Positions 1 through 9,849 of a stretch of DNA of 64,000 nucleotides are shown here, piece by piece (the stretch's first letter is position 1; every line of letters starts with the position of its first letter). Where the stretch lies: the NCBI GenBank assembly GCA_910587155.1, contig CAJULA010000007.1, positions 40,050 through 104,049 on the forward strand, written 5' to 3'. The notes below the pieces were generated by a model. The model searched no databases, was not told the origin of the DNA, and was given only the letters and a program-made list of their open reading frames with translations. The DNA is from an uncultured Lachnospiraceae bacterium. Its GTDB lineage: Bacteria > Bacillota > Clostridia > Lachnospirales > Lachnospiraceae. The translations under genes and the position numbers were made by a program.

Positions 1-81
1 CAGAGGAACCTTTGTCTATTATTATGCGGAAACCCGAAAGGCTTATGCATGAAAAAAATGAAATCCGTCTCTTATGTTACA

Positions 82-1158
82 TCACTTCGCCAAATCCACA
101 TGCTGCATGGTCCCTACGTTGCCGTTTTCATACAAAAATATCCCTGTACTGCGGATATAAGCATTGGTATGGTTATCTTCCATGGAATTCAGGGAAAAAT
201 CCGTGGACTGGTTTTGAAGGCAGATAGCCCCAATCCCTTTTTCTGAAATATGATAGAGCTGGTCTCTGCCGTTTTCATCCTTTGTCCAGATCAGCAGTTT
301 CTCCCAGATGGCATCGTCTTCGTCGATCCACCCGTTGCCGTCATCATCGTACTGTGCCAGATCTGCAAACCCGTTGCCCGATCTGGGGCCGAACAGTTCA
401 TTGCCGTCGTTGATTTTACCGTCTCCGTTTTTATCAATAGCCAGATAGCCGCTCCCTGCATTAAGCTGCGATATCTGATCCAGCTTGCCGTCTCCGTCTA
501 TATCAAACAGAAACTTCTGATCGGAAACAGAGGCCACATCTCCGTCCAGGTTGATCACCAGCGGATCACACGTCTGTACGTTCCGGTACATCATCTCATA
601 AGACTGCTCGAACGTACTCTGGAAGCTGCGGCTCATCTCCATTTCCAGATTAAAGTCTATCGTCCTGCCATCGGCAGTCACAACGCTGCCCGTCGTCTGA
701 AAAGAGGTATACTCCTCTTCCTGGTAAGTCTCGCTGACGGATGCGGAAAGAACGGTCGTCGTCACGGAAGCGCCATTTTCGGCCGCACTGCTCCCTGCCT
801 CTGCCAGACGGGACGCATTTCGTTTATTGCCGCTGAAAAGATCCATCAGAAAGCGGATACACTGCTGTCTGATGCGGTTATAGGCATCCATCTCACTCCT
901 TACTGATACTCTGTCGATTCCGGACATGGAATATTTATTCTGCATATCCAGCATGGCATCCCTCTGGCTGCCCTTTTGCGTCCTCTTATCTTCCCTGCCT
1001 GTCGACAGGCCGCCGAAGGTCAGGCTTCCTTCCCTTCCTTCCAGAAAGCCGGAATATGTACGGCTCATAAAACTTGAAGACTGTTTTCTTACAGAAGAAT
1101 ATCTTCTGGCGGACTCCATTCCTATTGTACTGGAATTAATTCGCAATATTACCCCCAT
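82..1158 (-). CDS. EF-hand-type calcium-binding protein, function unknown
   Basis: The 358-residue product has no signal peptide and no membrane segment. Its second half carries acidic loops of the EF-hand/dockerin type: DIDGDGKLD near residue 220, DKNGDGKIND near 243 and DDDGNGWIDEDD near 271. The D-x-D-x-D-G spacing predicts calcium binding. The N-terminal third is rich in Ser, Arg and Gln and looks poorly structured. Proteins with this loop arrangement are common in Lachnospiraceae and their role is not established. It is transcribed alone, away from the hydratase gene. The start lies behind a weak ribosome site (CAGGGA), so an internal start (for example at 1119) is possible. Calcium binding is moderately sure; the biological role is unknown. 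Confidence 0.75.
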   Translation of the reverse strand: MGVILRINSSTIGMESARRYSSVRKQSSSFMSRTYSGFLEGREGSLTFGGLSTGREDKRTQKGSQRDAMLDMQNKYSMSGIDRVSVRSEMDAYNRIRQQCIRFLMDLFSGNKRNASRLAEAGSSAAENGASVTTTVLSASVSETYQEEEYTSFQTTGSVVTADGRTIDFNLEMEMSRSFQSTFEQSYEMMYRNVQTCDPLVINLDGDVASVSDQKFLFDIDGDGKLDQISQLNAGSGYLAIDKNGDGKINDGNELFGPRSGNGFADLAQYDDDGNGWIDEDDAIWEKLLIWTKDENGRDQLYHISEKGIGAICLQNQSTDFSLNSMEDNHTNAYIRSTGIFLYENGNVGTMQHVDLAK

Positions 1159-1326
1159 TCCCTGATATCCCTGTCATCCATGAAAAAAGGACAGCATCTG
1201 GGTCCGGAACCTCCTGTTCCTCATCAAATACCATCCCTGGTCCATCAGTATCGTATATTTTCCGGAGAAAGGCATTGGCCATATGCCTCCTCCGTATTTA
1301 ATATATCGACTCCGCATGAAAAAACT

Positions 1327-3615
1327 TTAGACTCTGTTATAATTAATCAGGCAGCCTTTTAAAATAATCTCCCTCTCCTCCTGCGTCATCTCCGAAAGGT
1401 GCAGGGTAAACGGCAGCAGCGCGCCGTCCTTTACCACATAAGCCGCAATATCCACGGCTGCTTCCTCCACGGCTTTCCTGATGCCGGGGATAAAGAGGTA
1501 ATCCATCTCCCCGAAAGGAAGCTGTCCCCGGTCAATCAGAAACGGCAGCATACCCCAGTTGATCAGATTCGAGCGGTAACGTTTGGTGGCATATTCATGG
1601 GCGATATTGGCCCAGCCGCCCAGTACCTTCTGACAGGAGGCCGCCTGCTCTCTGGCAGAGCCGTCTCCCGGCTTTACGGCAAAGATCACGGAGCCAAAGC
1701 CCATGGTTCCCTCGCCCGCCTGCGGGAACTGTGCCTGCACGCTCTCCATCACTTCTTTCAACTGTGGAAGTTCCTCCAGCGGACACCGCCCTTCCATCAC
1801 TGCCTTCTGGGCACGCTGGATTTCCTTTGCACGCCCCACATATTCCGGCACTCTCCTTGAGAGCGTGAATTCCGCCAGTCCCAGCGGGTTGGAGCGATAG
1901 GAGGAGGTCTCTCCGGAAGGAATCAGTTCGTCAGTGGTCGTCACGGGATCGTGGATTTCCGCCGCTACCTGCAAAAGCAGATTCTCCGCAAGCTCTGTCA
2001 TCTGCGGCCAGTCCTTAATATTGGGCCCCAAATGGATTTCCGCGGAAGGATCAACCTGCCCATGAGAATCGAATACCCGGTTTTCATAAATGGTCGAGTC
2101 AAAATAATACCGGTACCGGTTCCTTGTACCCGTAAATTCTGTCGCCGGTGTCAGCACACCCTTATTGGCTGCCGTTGCCGCGATGGATCTGGCATCCATC
2201 AGCGCCACGGACGCGATCTGTCCGCTCTGCAGCTTAGAGCCTTCCCTGTTGGGGAAATTTCTCGTGGAGTGACGGATGGAAAAGGCATGATTGGCCGGCG
2301 TATCTCCCGCACCAAAACAGGGTCCGCAAAATGCGGTTTTCAGTACTGCGCCGCTCGCCATAATGGCTGCCGCACAGCCGTTTTTGATCAGCTCCATATA
2401 AATCGGCATGGAGGCAGGGTAAACGCTCAGCGAAAATGCATCCGCACCGATCGAAGCCCCCCTTAAAATATCCGCCGCCGCGCAGATATTTTCAAACCCG
2501 CCGCCGGCGCAGCCCGCAATGATTCCCTGATCCACACAAAATCTGCCGTCCCTGACCTTATCCTTCAGAGAATACTCCACCGCACCGCCAAGGCTCACCT
2601 GCGCCCGTTTCTCCACATCCGCAATCACATCCAGGGGATTGGCGCGCACTTCGTCAATGGTATAGGTATTGCTGGGATGGAAAGGCATCGCAATCATCGG
2701 CTCGATCTCATCCAGTGCCACACGGATCACACCACTATAATAAGCCGCTTCCCCAGGCGCCAGCCGTGCATACTCATCACCCCGGCCGTGAATCTCATAA
2801 AATTCCCGGATCGTGTCATCCGTCACCCAGATGGAAGAAAGACAGGTGGTCTCTGTTGTCATTACATCAATGCCAATCCTGAAATCCGCACTCAGCCCTT
2901 TTACGCCCGGCCCCACAAATTCCATGACTTTATTGTTTACATAACCGCAATCAAACACCGCCCCGATAATGGCAAGCGCCACATCCTGAGGACCCACGCC
3001 CGGTCTGGGCTCTCCGCTCAGATAGACCGCCACAACCTCCGGCATATTGATGTCATAGGTCTGACTTAACAGCTGTTTCACCAGTTCAGGGCCGCCTTCT
3101 CCCATGGCCATCGTACCAAGCGCGCCATAGCGGGTATGACTGTCAGAACCCAGTATCATCCTGCCGCCGCCTGCCAGCATTTCCCTGGCATACTGGTGGA
3201 TAACCGCCTGATGAGGCGGAACATAGACCCCGCCATATTTTCTGGCACAGGACAAACCAAACATATGATCGTCCTCATTAATCGTGCCGCCCACCGCACA
3301 GAGGGAATTGTGACAGTTGGTCAGCACATAGGGTATGGGAAACTTTTCCAGTCCCGAGGCGCGGGCCGTCTGTATGATTCCCACAAAGGTAATATCATGG
3401 CTTGTCAGCTTGTCAAAGCGTATCTTCAGCTTTTCCATATTGCCGGAAGTGTTGTGCGCCTCCAGGATCCCATAGCTGATCGTCTGCCTTGCCGCATCTT
3501 CTTTTGTCACGCTCTTTCCCGTCAGGCTGCGTACCACCTCTAAAGCACGGGGGGAATCTTCTACAATGCGGTTTCCGCCAACCAGATAGGCACCGCCGTC
3601 CGATAAATGAATCAT
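1327..3615 (-). CDS. Aconitase-superfamily hydratase (YbhJ-like)
   Basis: A 762-residue protein of the aconitase/isopropylmalate isomerase superfamily, closest in style to the uncharacterised E. coli YbhJ 'putative hydratase' group. Visible features are the N-terminal GSDSHTRYGALG segment (residues near 145), which in aconitases lines the active site, and the later CAGGGFEN and CGPCFGAGDTPANHAF segments that can supply cysteines for a 4Fe-4S cluster. The C-terminal part holds a swivel-like domain. The start at 3615 is chosen because AAGGAGGAATAAG precedes that ATG; a start seven codons earlier has no such site. It lies just downstream of glgP in the same direction. Which hydroxy acid it acts on cannot be read from sequence; a true TCA-cycle aconitase is less likely given the divergence. 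Confidence 0.8.
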   Translation of the reverse strand: MIHLSDGGAYLVGGNRIVEDSPRALEVVRSLTGKSVTKEDAARQTISYGILEAHNTSGNMEKLKIRFDKLTSHDITFVGIIQTARASGLEKFPIPYVLTNCHNSLCAVGGTINEDDHMFGLSCARKYGGVYVPPHQAVIHQYAREMLAGGGRMILGSDSHTRYGALGTMAMGEGGPELVKQLLSQTYDINMPEVVAVYLSGEPRPGVGPQDVALAIIGAVFDCGYVNNKVMEFVGPGVKGLSADFRIGIDVMTTETTCLSSIWVTDDTIREFYEIHGRGDEYARLAPGEAAYYSGVIRVALDEIEPMIAMPFHPSNTYTIDEVRANPLDVIADVEKRAQVSLGGAVEYSLKDKVRDGRFCVDQGIIAGCAGGGFENICAAADILRGASIGADAFSLSVYPASMPIYMELIKNGCAAAIMASGAVLKTAFCGPCFGAGDTPANHAFSIRHSTRNFPNREGSKLQSGQIASVALMDARSIAATAANKGVLTPATEFTGTRNRYRYYFDSTIYENRVFDSHGQVDPSAEIHLGPNIKDWPQMTELAENLLLQVAAEIHDPVTTTDELIPSGETSSYRSNPLGLAEFTLSRRVPEYVGRAKEIQRAQKAVMEGRCPLEELPQLKEVMESVQAQFPQAGEGTMGFGSVIFAVKPGDGSAREQAASCQKVLGGWANIAHEYATKRYRSNLINWGMLPFLIDRGQLPFGEMDYLFIPGIRKAVEEAAVDIAAYVVKDGALLPFTLHLSEMTQEEREIILKGCLINYNRV

Positions 3616-3632
3616 CTTATTCCTCCTTATAA

Positions 3633-3662
3633 ACAAAGCCGCCGACAGCGCCGACGGCTTTT
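3633..3662 (-). terminator. Hairpin between glgP and the hydratase gene
   Basis: Read on the minus strand, AAAGCCGTCG pairs with CGGCGGCTTT (one U-G pair), followed by only a short T-rich tail. It lies 20 nt after the glgP stop and overlaps the approach to the next gene's ribosome site, so it may be a weak terminator or a processing point. Confidence 0.5.
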
Positions 3663-3681
3663 CTGATATGAGACTTCTTTC

Positions 3682-6150
3682 TTATAATACAACCTTATCC
3701 AGATGCCAGATCTCATCCACATATTCCTGAATGGTACGGTCCGACGTAAATTTACCGCAGTGCGCCACATTGAGGATCGCGCTCTTGGCCCAGCCGTCTT
3801 CATTCCTGTACGCCGCTTCCACCCGCTTCTGCGCCTCTGCATAGGAGCGGAAATCTTTGAGGATAAAATACGTATCCGCCTTTGACGTGCTGAGGGTATT
3901 GAGCAGAGAATTGTACAGGTCGCGGAACAATTCCGGATTATCCGGTGCAAAAGTACCGTTGATCAGCTCCATCAGAACCCGTCTTACATCCGGGTCGTCA
4001 TTGAAGATCTCCATCGGATTGTAGCCGCCGTAGTTCTCATACTGGATGACTTCATCGGAACTGAGGCCGAAGATAAAGGCATTCTCTTCCCCCACTTCTT
4101 CCACGATCTCCACATTGGCACCATCCATCGTACCGAGTGTCAGTGCACCGTTGAGCATAAACTTCATATTGCCCGTACCGGAGGCCTCCTTGCTCGCCGT
4201 GGAAATCTGCTCGGAAACATCTGCCGCCGCAAAGATCCATTCTGCGTTGGATACCCGGTAGTTTTCGATAAATACCACTTTGATCCGGTCTTTGATATCG
4301 GGATCGTTATTCACCACATCCGCCACAGATGTGATCAGCTTGATCGTCAGCTTGGCGATCTTGTAGCCGGCCGCCGCCTTGGCGCCGAAAATAAAGGTCC
4401 TCGGATAAAAATCCATCTCCGGATTGTCTTTTAACTGATTATAAAGGTACATCACATGCAGAATATTCAGAAGCTGCCTCTTGTATTCATGGAGCCGTTT
4501 TACCTGTACATCAAAGATGGAACGGGGATTCACTTCGATCCCGTTATGCTCTCTGATATATTCCGCAAGCCGTACTTTATTGCGGTATTTGATATTCATA
4601 AATTCATGCTGGGCTTTCCTGTCATCCGCATAGAGGGACAGCTTGCCAATGGCGGAAAGATCGGTGATCCATTCATCGCCCACCTTCTCTGTCACCCATT
4701 TCGCCAACAGGGGATTGCCGTGAAGCAGAAAGCGCCGCTGGGTGATGCCGTTCGTCTTGTTATTGAACTTCTCCGGCATCATCTCATAAAAGTCCCTCAG
4801 CTCCTGTTTCTTCAGAATTTCCGTATGCAGTCTTGCCACACCATTGACAGAATAGCCTGCGGCAATCGCAAGATGAGCCATCTTCACCTGTCCGTCATAA
4901 AGTATTGCCATCTTACGCACTTTTTCATGATTGCCGGGATATTTTTTCTCAATCTCCAGAATAAATCTGCGGTTGATCTCCTCAATGATCTGATAAATAC
5001 GGGGCAGCAGTCTGGAAAACAGCTCGATCGGCCATTTTTCAAGCGCCTCGGCCATGATCGTATGGTTGGTATAAGCACAGGTCTTTGTGGTGACTTCCCA
5101 TGCCTCTTCCCATGTCAGATAATACTCATCCATCAGTACACGCATCAGCTCCGCCACCGCGACTGTGGGATGGGTGTCATTAAGCTGGAAGGTGGCCTTC
5201 TCATAAAATCTGCGCACATCCTGGTGGCTTCTCATATATTTGGAAACCGCCTCCTGTACGGAAGCAGAGATAAAGAAATACTGCTGTTTCAGACGCAGCT
5301 CCTTCCCTGCATAATGATTATCATTGGGGTAGAGCACTTCCACGATATTCCTCGCCAGATTTTCCTGCTCCACCGCTTTCTGATAATTTCCTTTATCAAA
5401 AGAATTCAGTTCGAAACATTCCATCGGCTCCGCGTCCCAGATACGGAGCGTGTTAACGACGCCATTGCCATAACCCACGATCGGCAGGTCATAGGGCACT
5501 GCCTTTACGGACTGATAGCCCTCCTGTACGAAGTGCTGACGGCCCTTCTCATCGGTGCGGACAGTCACATAGCCGCCGAATTTTACTTCCTTTGTATATT
5601 CGGGGCGGCGCAGTTCGAACGGATTGCCGTCCACAAGCCAGTTATCCGGCACTTCGATCTGATACCCGTCGCGGATCTCCTGTTTGAACATCCCATAGCG
5701 ATAACGGATGCCGCAGCCATATGCCGCATAGCCCAGTGTGGCAAGGGAATCCAGGAAGCAGGCTGCCAGACGGCCCAGACCGCCGTTGCCAAGCGCCGGA
5801 TCGGGCTCCTGATCCTCGATCACATTGATATCCACGCCCAGTTCTTCCAGCGCCTTCTTCACATCTTCGTAAGCCTGAAGGTTGATCATATTGTTGCCCA
5901 GTGCCCTTCCCATCAGGAATTCCATGGACATATAATAAACGATCTTCACATCCTGTTTTTCGTATTCTTTCTGGCTGTTCATCCAGTTATCTATGATGGC
6001 ATCCTTAATCGCGTAGGAAACCGCCTGGAAGATCTGCTGAGGTGTGGCCTCCTGCATGGTCTTGCGGTACAGTGTCCTTACATTATATAAGACACTCCGC
6101 TTGAATAACTCTGTATCAAAGGAAAGTTTCTTTACCTGTTTCTTGATCAT
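3682..6150 (-). CDS. glgP: Glycogen/alpha-glucan phosphorylase
   Basis: An 822-residue GT35 phosphorylase that releases glucose-1-phosphate from glycogen or maltodextrin using pyridoxal phosphate. The length is full for the family. The cofactor-lysine motif EASGTGNMKFMLNG is intact near residue 660, and the N-terminal NGGLGRLAACFLDSLATL segment (near 125) and the Arg-rich phosphate-site region HEYKRQLLNI are present. The ATG at 6150 sits behind GAGGAGGAC. The window also holds glgC and glgD 18 kb away, so both synthesis and breakdown of glycogen are encoded here, although not as one operon. Confidence in the family is very high; preference for glycogen over maltodextrin is not decided. Confidence 0.97.
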   Translation of the reverse strand: MIKKQVKKLSFDTELFKRSVLYNVRTLYRKTMQEATPQQIFQAVSYAIKDAIIDNWMNSQKEYEKQDVKIVYYMSMEFLMGRALGNNMINLQAYEDVKKALEELGVDINVIEDQEPDPALGNGGLGRLAACFLDSLATLGYAAYGCGIRYRYGMFKQEIRDGYQIEVPDNWLVDGNPFELRRPEYTKEVKFGGYVTVRTDEKGRQHFVQEGYQSVKAVPYDLPIVGYGNGVVNTLRIWDAEPMECFELNSFDKGNYQKAVEQENLARNIVEVLYPNDNHYAGKELRLKQQYFFISASVQEAVSKYMRSHQDVRRFYEKATFQLNDTHPTVAVAELMRVLMDEYYLTWEEAWEVTTKTCAYTNHTIMAEALEKWPIELFSRLLPRIYQIIEEINRRFILEIEKKYPGNHEKVRKMAILYDGQVKMAHLAIAAGYSVNGVARLHTEILKKQELRDFYEMMPEKFNNKTNGITQRRFLLHGNPLLAKWVTEKVGDEWITDLSAIGKLSLYADDRKAQHEFMNIKYRNKVRLAEYIREHNGIEVNPRSIFDVQVKRLHEYKRQLLNILHVMYLYNQLKDNPEMDFYPRTFIFGAKAAAGYKIAKLTIKLITSVADVVNNDPDIKDRIKVVFIENYRVSNAEWIFAAADVSEQISTASKEASGTGNMKFMLNGALTLGTMDGANVEIVEEVGEENAFIFGLSSDEVIQYENYGGYNPMEIFNDDPDVRRVLMELINGTFAPDNPELFRDLYNSLLNTLSTSKADTYFILKDFRSYAEAQKRVEAAYRNEDGWAKSAILNVAHCGKFTSDRTIQEYVDEIWHLDKVVL

Positions 6151-6206
6151 ATTGTCCTCCTCTTCAGGTAGCTGTATCTGTAACGGTTATGTCTCTGCAG
6201 ACGGCC

Positions 6207-6226
6207 CCGGGCCGTGTCCGGCCCGG
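6207..6226. other. GC-rich hairpin between ileS and glgP
   Basis: CCGGGCCG and CGGCCCGG form a perfect 8-bp stem with a 4-nt loop, 38 nt beyond the ileS stop. There is no T tract, so it is not a classical intrinsic terminator. It may pause transcription or protect the ileS mRNA 3' end. No glgP promoter could be assigned with confidence in this gap. Confidence 0.4.
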
Positions 6227-6263
6227 CTGTCCGGTCATTACCGCTATGAGTATACCACTTTTT

Positions 6264-9200
6264 TTATAACTTTTCCACACCTATAGCCACATTCTCGCCA
6301 TTGATGTTCCATTCTTTCTGCCCTGATATGGATTTTTCATACGCAATCTCATCAGCCAGCACCTTTGCAGAAATGCTGTCCGCATTTCCGCGCACGATCT
6401 CCGCAATCCGCTCATTGCCCTGCAGGGATACCCGGATATGATCCGTCACCTCAAATCCTGCTTCTTTACGCATAGTCTGAATCTTGCTGATGATCTCATA
6501 GACAAACCCTTCTTCGATCAGCGCCTTTGTCAGATTCGTGTCCAGTACGACCGTGATACTTCCATAACTTTCGGATACAAAGCCTTCCACCTGCGCCGCA
6601 TCAATCAGCAAATCGTCTTTTTCCAGTACTTCTTCCTGTCCCTCAAGTGTGATCTTCAGAGAGCCCGTTTCATTGATTTCATCCATGGCCCGGTTGCCGT
6701 CCAGCTCTGCCAGCAGTTCCTTAAGCGCGTTTAAGCGCCTGCCAAAGCGTCTGCCCAGCGTTTTCAGCTGCGGCTTGAACGTATAGGATGTAAAGTCCCG
6801 TACATCCTGCGAATAGATCACTTCCTTCACATTCAGTTCATCTTCAATGATCTCTTTATAAAAATCAGACAATTCTTTTTCTGCTTTTACATACATGCGG
6901 GCAATGGGCTGACGGTTTTTGATAGCCGCCGTATTCCTTGCCGCACGCCCCAGTACAACCGTCTCCAGCACCGCTTCCATATCCGCTTCCAGCGCCTTGT
7001 CGATCAGCGTCTGATCGGCCTGCGGAAAATCACAGAGATGGATGCTTTCCGGTGCACTCTTATCCACGCTTCGCACCAGATTCTGATAGATCTGCTCTGT
7101 CATAAAGGGAATCATCGGTGCTGCCGCTTTTGCTACGGTCACAAGCGCGGTATACAGTGTCATATAGGCATTGATCTTATCCTGTTCCATGCCTTTGGCC
7201 CAGAAACGTTCTCTGCCCCGGCGCACATACCAGTTACTCATCTCGTCCACAAATTCCTGCAGCGCCCTGGCAGCTTCCGGAATCCGGTAATTGTCCAGAT
7301 GGGCGTCCACATCCCCCACCAGTGTATTGAGCCTGGACAGGAGCCATTTGTCCATAACGGGGAGTCTGTCATATTCCAGCCGGTACTTTGTCGCGTCAAA
7401 ACCGTCAATATTGGCATACAGCACAAAAAACGCATACGTATTCCAGAGCGTCCCCATAAACTTGCGCTGCCCCTCCATCACTGCCTTGCCGTGGAAACGA
7501 TTCGGCAGCCATGGCGCGGAATTGATATAGAAATACCAGCGGATGGCATCTGCTCCATACTGCGCCAGCGCTTCAAACGGATCCACCGCATTGCCCTTGG
7601 ATTTGCTCATCTTCTGTCCGTTCTCGTCCTGTACATGTCCCAGTACGATCACATTTTCATACGGAGCCCGGTTAAATAACAGTGTGGACTCCGCCAGCAG
7701 AGAATAAAACCACCCTCTCGTCTGATCCACAGCCTCGGAAATAAACTGCGCCGGGAACTGCTGCTCAAACAATTCTTTATTTTCAAAGGGATAATGGTGC
7801 TGCGCAAAAGGCATGGCGCCGGAATCAAACCAGCAGTCGATCACCTCCGGCACCCGGTGCATCTCGCCGCCGCACGCCGGACATTTCACGGTAATCTCAT
7901 CAATATACGGCCGGTGCAGTTCCACACTGCGCGCCGCCGGGTTGCCGCTCATGCGCTCCAACTCCTCACGGCTGCCGATGGCATGCATATGGCCACAGCC
8001 GCACTCCCATACATTCAGAGGCGTGCCCCAGTAACGATTTCTGGAAATACCCCAGTCCTGAATATTTTCCAGCCAGTCGCCAAACCGGCCTTTACCGATA
8101 GATTCAGGAATCCAGTTGATGGTGTTATTGTTGCGGATCAGATCTTCCTTCACCGCCGTCATTTTGATAAACCAGGACTCTCTTGCATAATAGATCAGCG
8201 GTGTGTCACATCGCCAGCAGAACGGATAATCATGCTCAAACTTCGGCGCGTCGAACAGTTTGCCCTCTCTGTCAAGGTCACGCAGTATATCCGGATCCGC
8301 GTCTTTGACGAATTTTCCCGCATACGGCGTCTCCGGTGTCATGTTGCCTCTGCCGTCCACAAACTGCACAAACGGCAAGTCATACTTCCTCCCCACCTGG
8401 GCGTCATCCTCACCAAACGCAGGCGCGATATGGACAATTCCCGTACCGTCCGTCATGGTGACATATGTGTCACATGTTACAAAATGTGCTTTTTTCTTCT
8501 GCTTTGCCGCGCCTTCTCCCGCGCAGGCAAACAGCGGTTCATATTCCTTATATTCCAGTTCTTTTCCGGTATAACGTTCCAGAATCTCGTAAGCCGCCGT
8601 CCCCGTCTCTTCGTCTGCCAGTCTGCCCAGTACTTTGTCGAGCAGTGCCTGCGCCATATAGTACGTATAGCCGTCCGCTGCCTTTACCTTCACATAAGTC
8701 TCATCCGGATGGACACAGAGCGCCAGATTGGAAGGCAGTGTCCAGGGCGTAGTCGTCCACGCCAGGAAATAGGCCTCTTCTCCCTTTACTTTGAAACGCA
8801 CGACTGCCGAACGTTCCTTTACCGCCTTATATCCCTGTGCCACCTCATGGGAGGACAACGGCGTCCCGCAACGAGGACAGTACGGCACGATCTTAAAGCC
8901 CTTGTAGAGCAGCCCCTTCTCCCAGATCTCTTTGAGTGCCCACCACTCGGATTCGATATAGTCGTCATGATAGGTCACATAAGGGTCATCCATATCCGCC
9001 CAGAATCCTACCGTGCCCGAGAAGTCTTCCCACATGCCTTTGTATTTCCAGACACTTTCCTTACATTTGGAAATGAAAGGATCCAGACCATATTCTTCGA
9101 TCTGTTCCTTGCCGTCCAGGCCCAGCAGCTTTTCCACTTCCAGCTCCACCGGCAGACCGTGGGTGTCCCATCCGGCTTTCCGGGGAACCATGTTTCCTTT

Positions 9201-9422
9201 CATCGTCCGGTATCTGGGAATCATATCCTTGATGACACGGGTCAGCACATGTCCGATATGCGGCTTGCCATTGGCCGTGGGCGGCCCGTCATAAAAAGTA
9301 TACACCGGCCCTTCCTTGCGGCTTTCCATGCTCTTTCTGAAGATGTCATGATCACGCCAGAATTGTTCCACTTCCTTTTCTCTGTTAACAAAATTTAAAT
9401 CTGTTGATACTTTCTGATACAT
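6264..9422 (-). CDS. ileS: Isoleucyl-tRNA synthetase
   Basis: A class I aminoacyl-tRNA synthetase that charges tRNA-Ile in the cytoplasm. The HIGH motif is seen as GKPHIGHVL near residue 55, and the KMSKS loop as QKMSKSKGN near 595. The CP1 editing domain lies between them with a TTTPWTLPSN segment. The long C-terminal anticodon-binding and tail region fits the eukaryote-like IleS type of about 1,050 residues (here 1,052). The start at 9422 is chosen for AGGAGGGACGCG just upstream; 23 further codons upstream are open but would be part of the leader. Expression is controlled by the T-box leader described separately. Confidence is very high. Confidence 0.97.
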   Translation of the reverse strand: MYQKVSTDLNFVNREKEVEQFWRDHDIFRKSMESRKEGPVYTFYDGPPTANGKPHIGHVLTRVIKDMIPRYRTMKGNMVPRKAGWDTHGLPVELEVEKLLGLDGKEQIEEYGLDPFISKCKESVWKYKGMWEDFSGTVGFWADMDDPYVTYHDDYIESEWWALKEIWEKGLLYKGFKIVPYCPRCGTPLSSHEVAQGYKAVKERSAVVRFKVKGEEAYFLAWTTTPWTLPSNLALCVHPDETYVKVKAADGYTYYMAQALLDKVLGRLADEETGTAAYEILERYTGKELEYKEYEPLFACAGEGAAKQKKKAHFVTCDTYVTMTDGTGIVHIAPAFGEDDAQVGRKYDLPFVQFVDGRGNMTPETPYAGKFVKDADPDILRDLDREGKLFDAPKFEHDYPFCWRCDTPLIYYARESWFIKMTAVKEDLIRNNNTINWIPESIGKGRFGDWLENIQDWGISRNRYWGTPLNVWECGCGHMHAIGSREELERMSGNPAARSVELHRPYIDEITVKCPACGGEMHRVPEVIDCWFDSGAMPFAQHHYPFENKELFEQQFPAQFISEAVDQTRGWFYSLLAESTLLFNRAPYENVIVLGHVQDENGQKMSKSKGNAVDPFEALAQYGADAIRWYFYINSAPWLPNRFHGKAVMEGQRKFMGTLWNTYAFFVLYANIDGFDATKYRLEYDRLPVMDKWLLSRLNTLVGDVDAHLDNYRIPEAARALQEFVDEMSNWYVRRGRERFWAKGMEQDKINAYMTLYTALVTVAKAAAPMIPFMTEQIYQNLVRSVDKSAPESIHLCDFPQADQTLIDKALEADMEAVLETVVLGRAARNTAAIKNRQPIARMYVKAEKELSDFYKEIIEDELNVKEVIYSQDVRDFTSYTFKPQLKTLGRRFGRRLNALKELLAELDGNRAMDEINETGSLKITLEGQEEVLEKDDLLIDAAQVEGFVSESYGSITVVLDTNLTKALIEEGFVYEIISKIQTMRKEAGFEVTDHIRVSLQGNERIAEIVRGNADSISAKVLADEIAYEKSISGQKEWNINGENVAIGVEKL

Positions 9423-9496
9423 CGCGTCCCTCCTATGTGAGAACAAAAGTACGCCCTCGTATATTGCGCAGCAAATCTTTTTCCTGTGCACCCCTG

Positions 9497-9766
9497 CACA
9501 TAAAAATCCCCGTCCGTAATAGGACAGGGATCAGATTCCGTGTTACCACCTGTTACGCATACTCCCTTTTCCCTCTTCGGCAATCGGTTCATATGGCTTC
9601 CTGTAACGGAGGAAATCCGCCGGGGCTTACTCTGGCTTGTCATTTCGGCGCCGGGACTCGGAAGTGATCTTCGGCAGCTTCTGACTGATACCGGTCTCTC
9701 ACCCTCACCGGCTCGCTGGGACGTTTGGAAACTGCTTACTCTCTTCGTCATTGTCTTTCTCTTCTT
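9497..9766 (-). promoter_or_regulatory. T-box leader (isoleucine) controlling ileS
   Basis: On the minus strand the transcript starts just after the promoter at 9774-9803. It contains the stem I motif GAAGAGAGTA, a specifier region GAAGATCACTTCC whose ATC (9666-9668) is an isoleucine codon, and the conserved T-box sequence AGGTGGTAACACGG near 9540-9553. A terminator stem follows (CCTGTCC with GGACGGGG, then TTTTT) near 9502-9528. T-box leaders bind uncharged tRNA and open the antiterminator, so ileS should be induced when Ile-tRNA is uncharged. The codon matches the gene downstream, which makes the call strong. Confidence 0.93.
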
Positions 9767-9773
9767 TTGTAGT

Positions 9774-9803
9774 ATTATAGAGTGGAGGCTCCGGGATTGT
9801 CAA
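9774..9803 (-). promoter_or_regulatory. Promoter of the ileS T-box transcript
   Basis: A perfect -35 TTGACA (9798-9803) and perfect -10 TATAAT (9774-9779) are separated by 18 nt on the minus strand, directly before the T-box leader. Confidence 0.9.
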
Positions 9804-9849
9804 GAGTAAGATTGCCTTTCTCTTCTATCTCACAGACCCGTCTGAACCA

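Noticed and set aside
4456..6090. A 544-codon open frame on the plus strand opposite glgP
   Set aside because: It is a shadow of glgP: full-length, motif-complete glgP lies on the other strand, and the shadow has no ribosome site and a composition rich in His, Ile and Leu typical of antisense frames.
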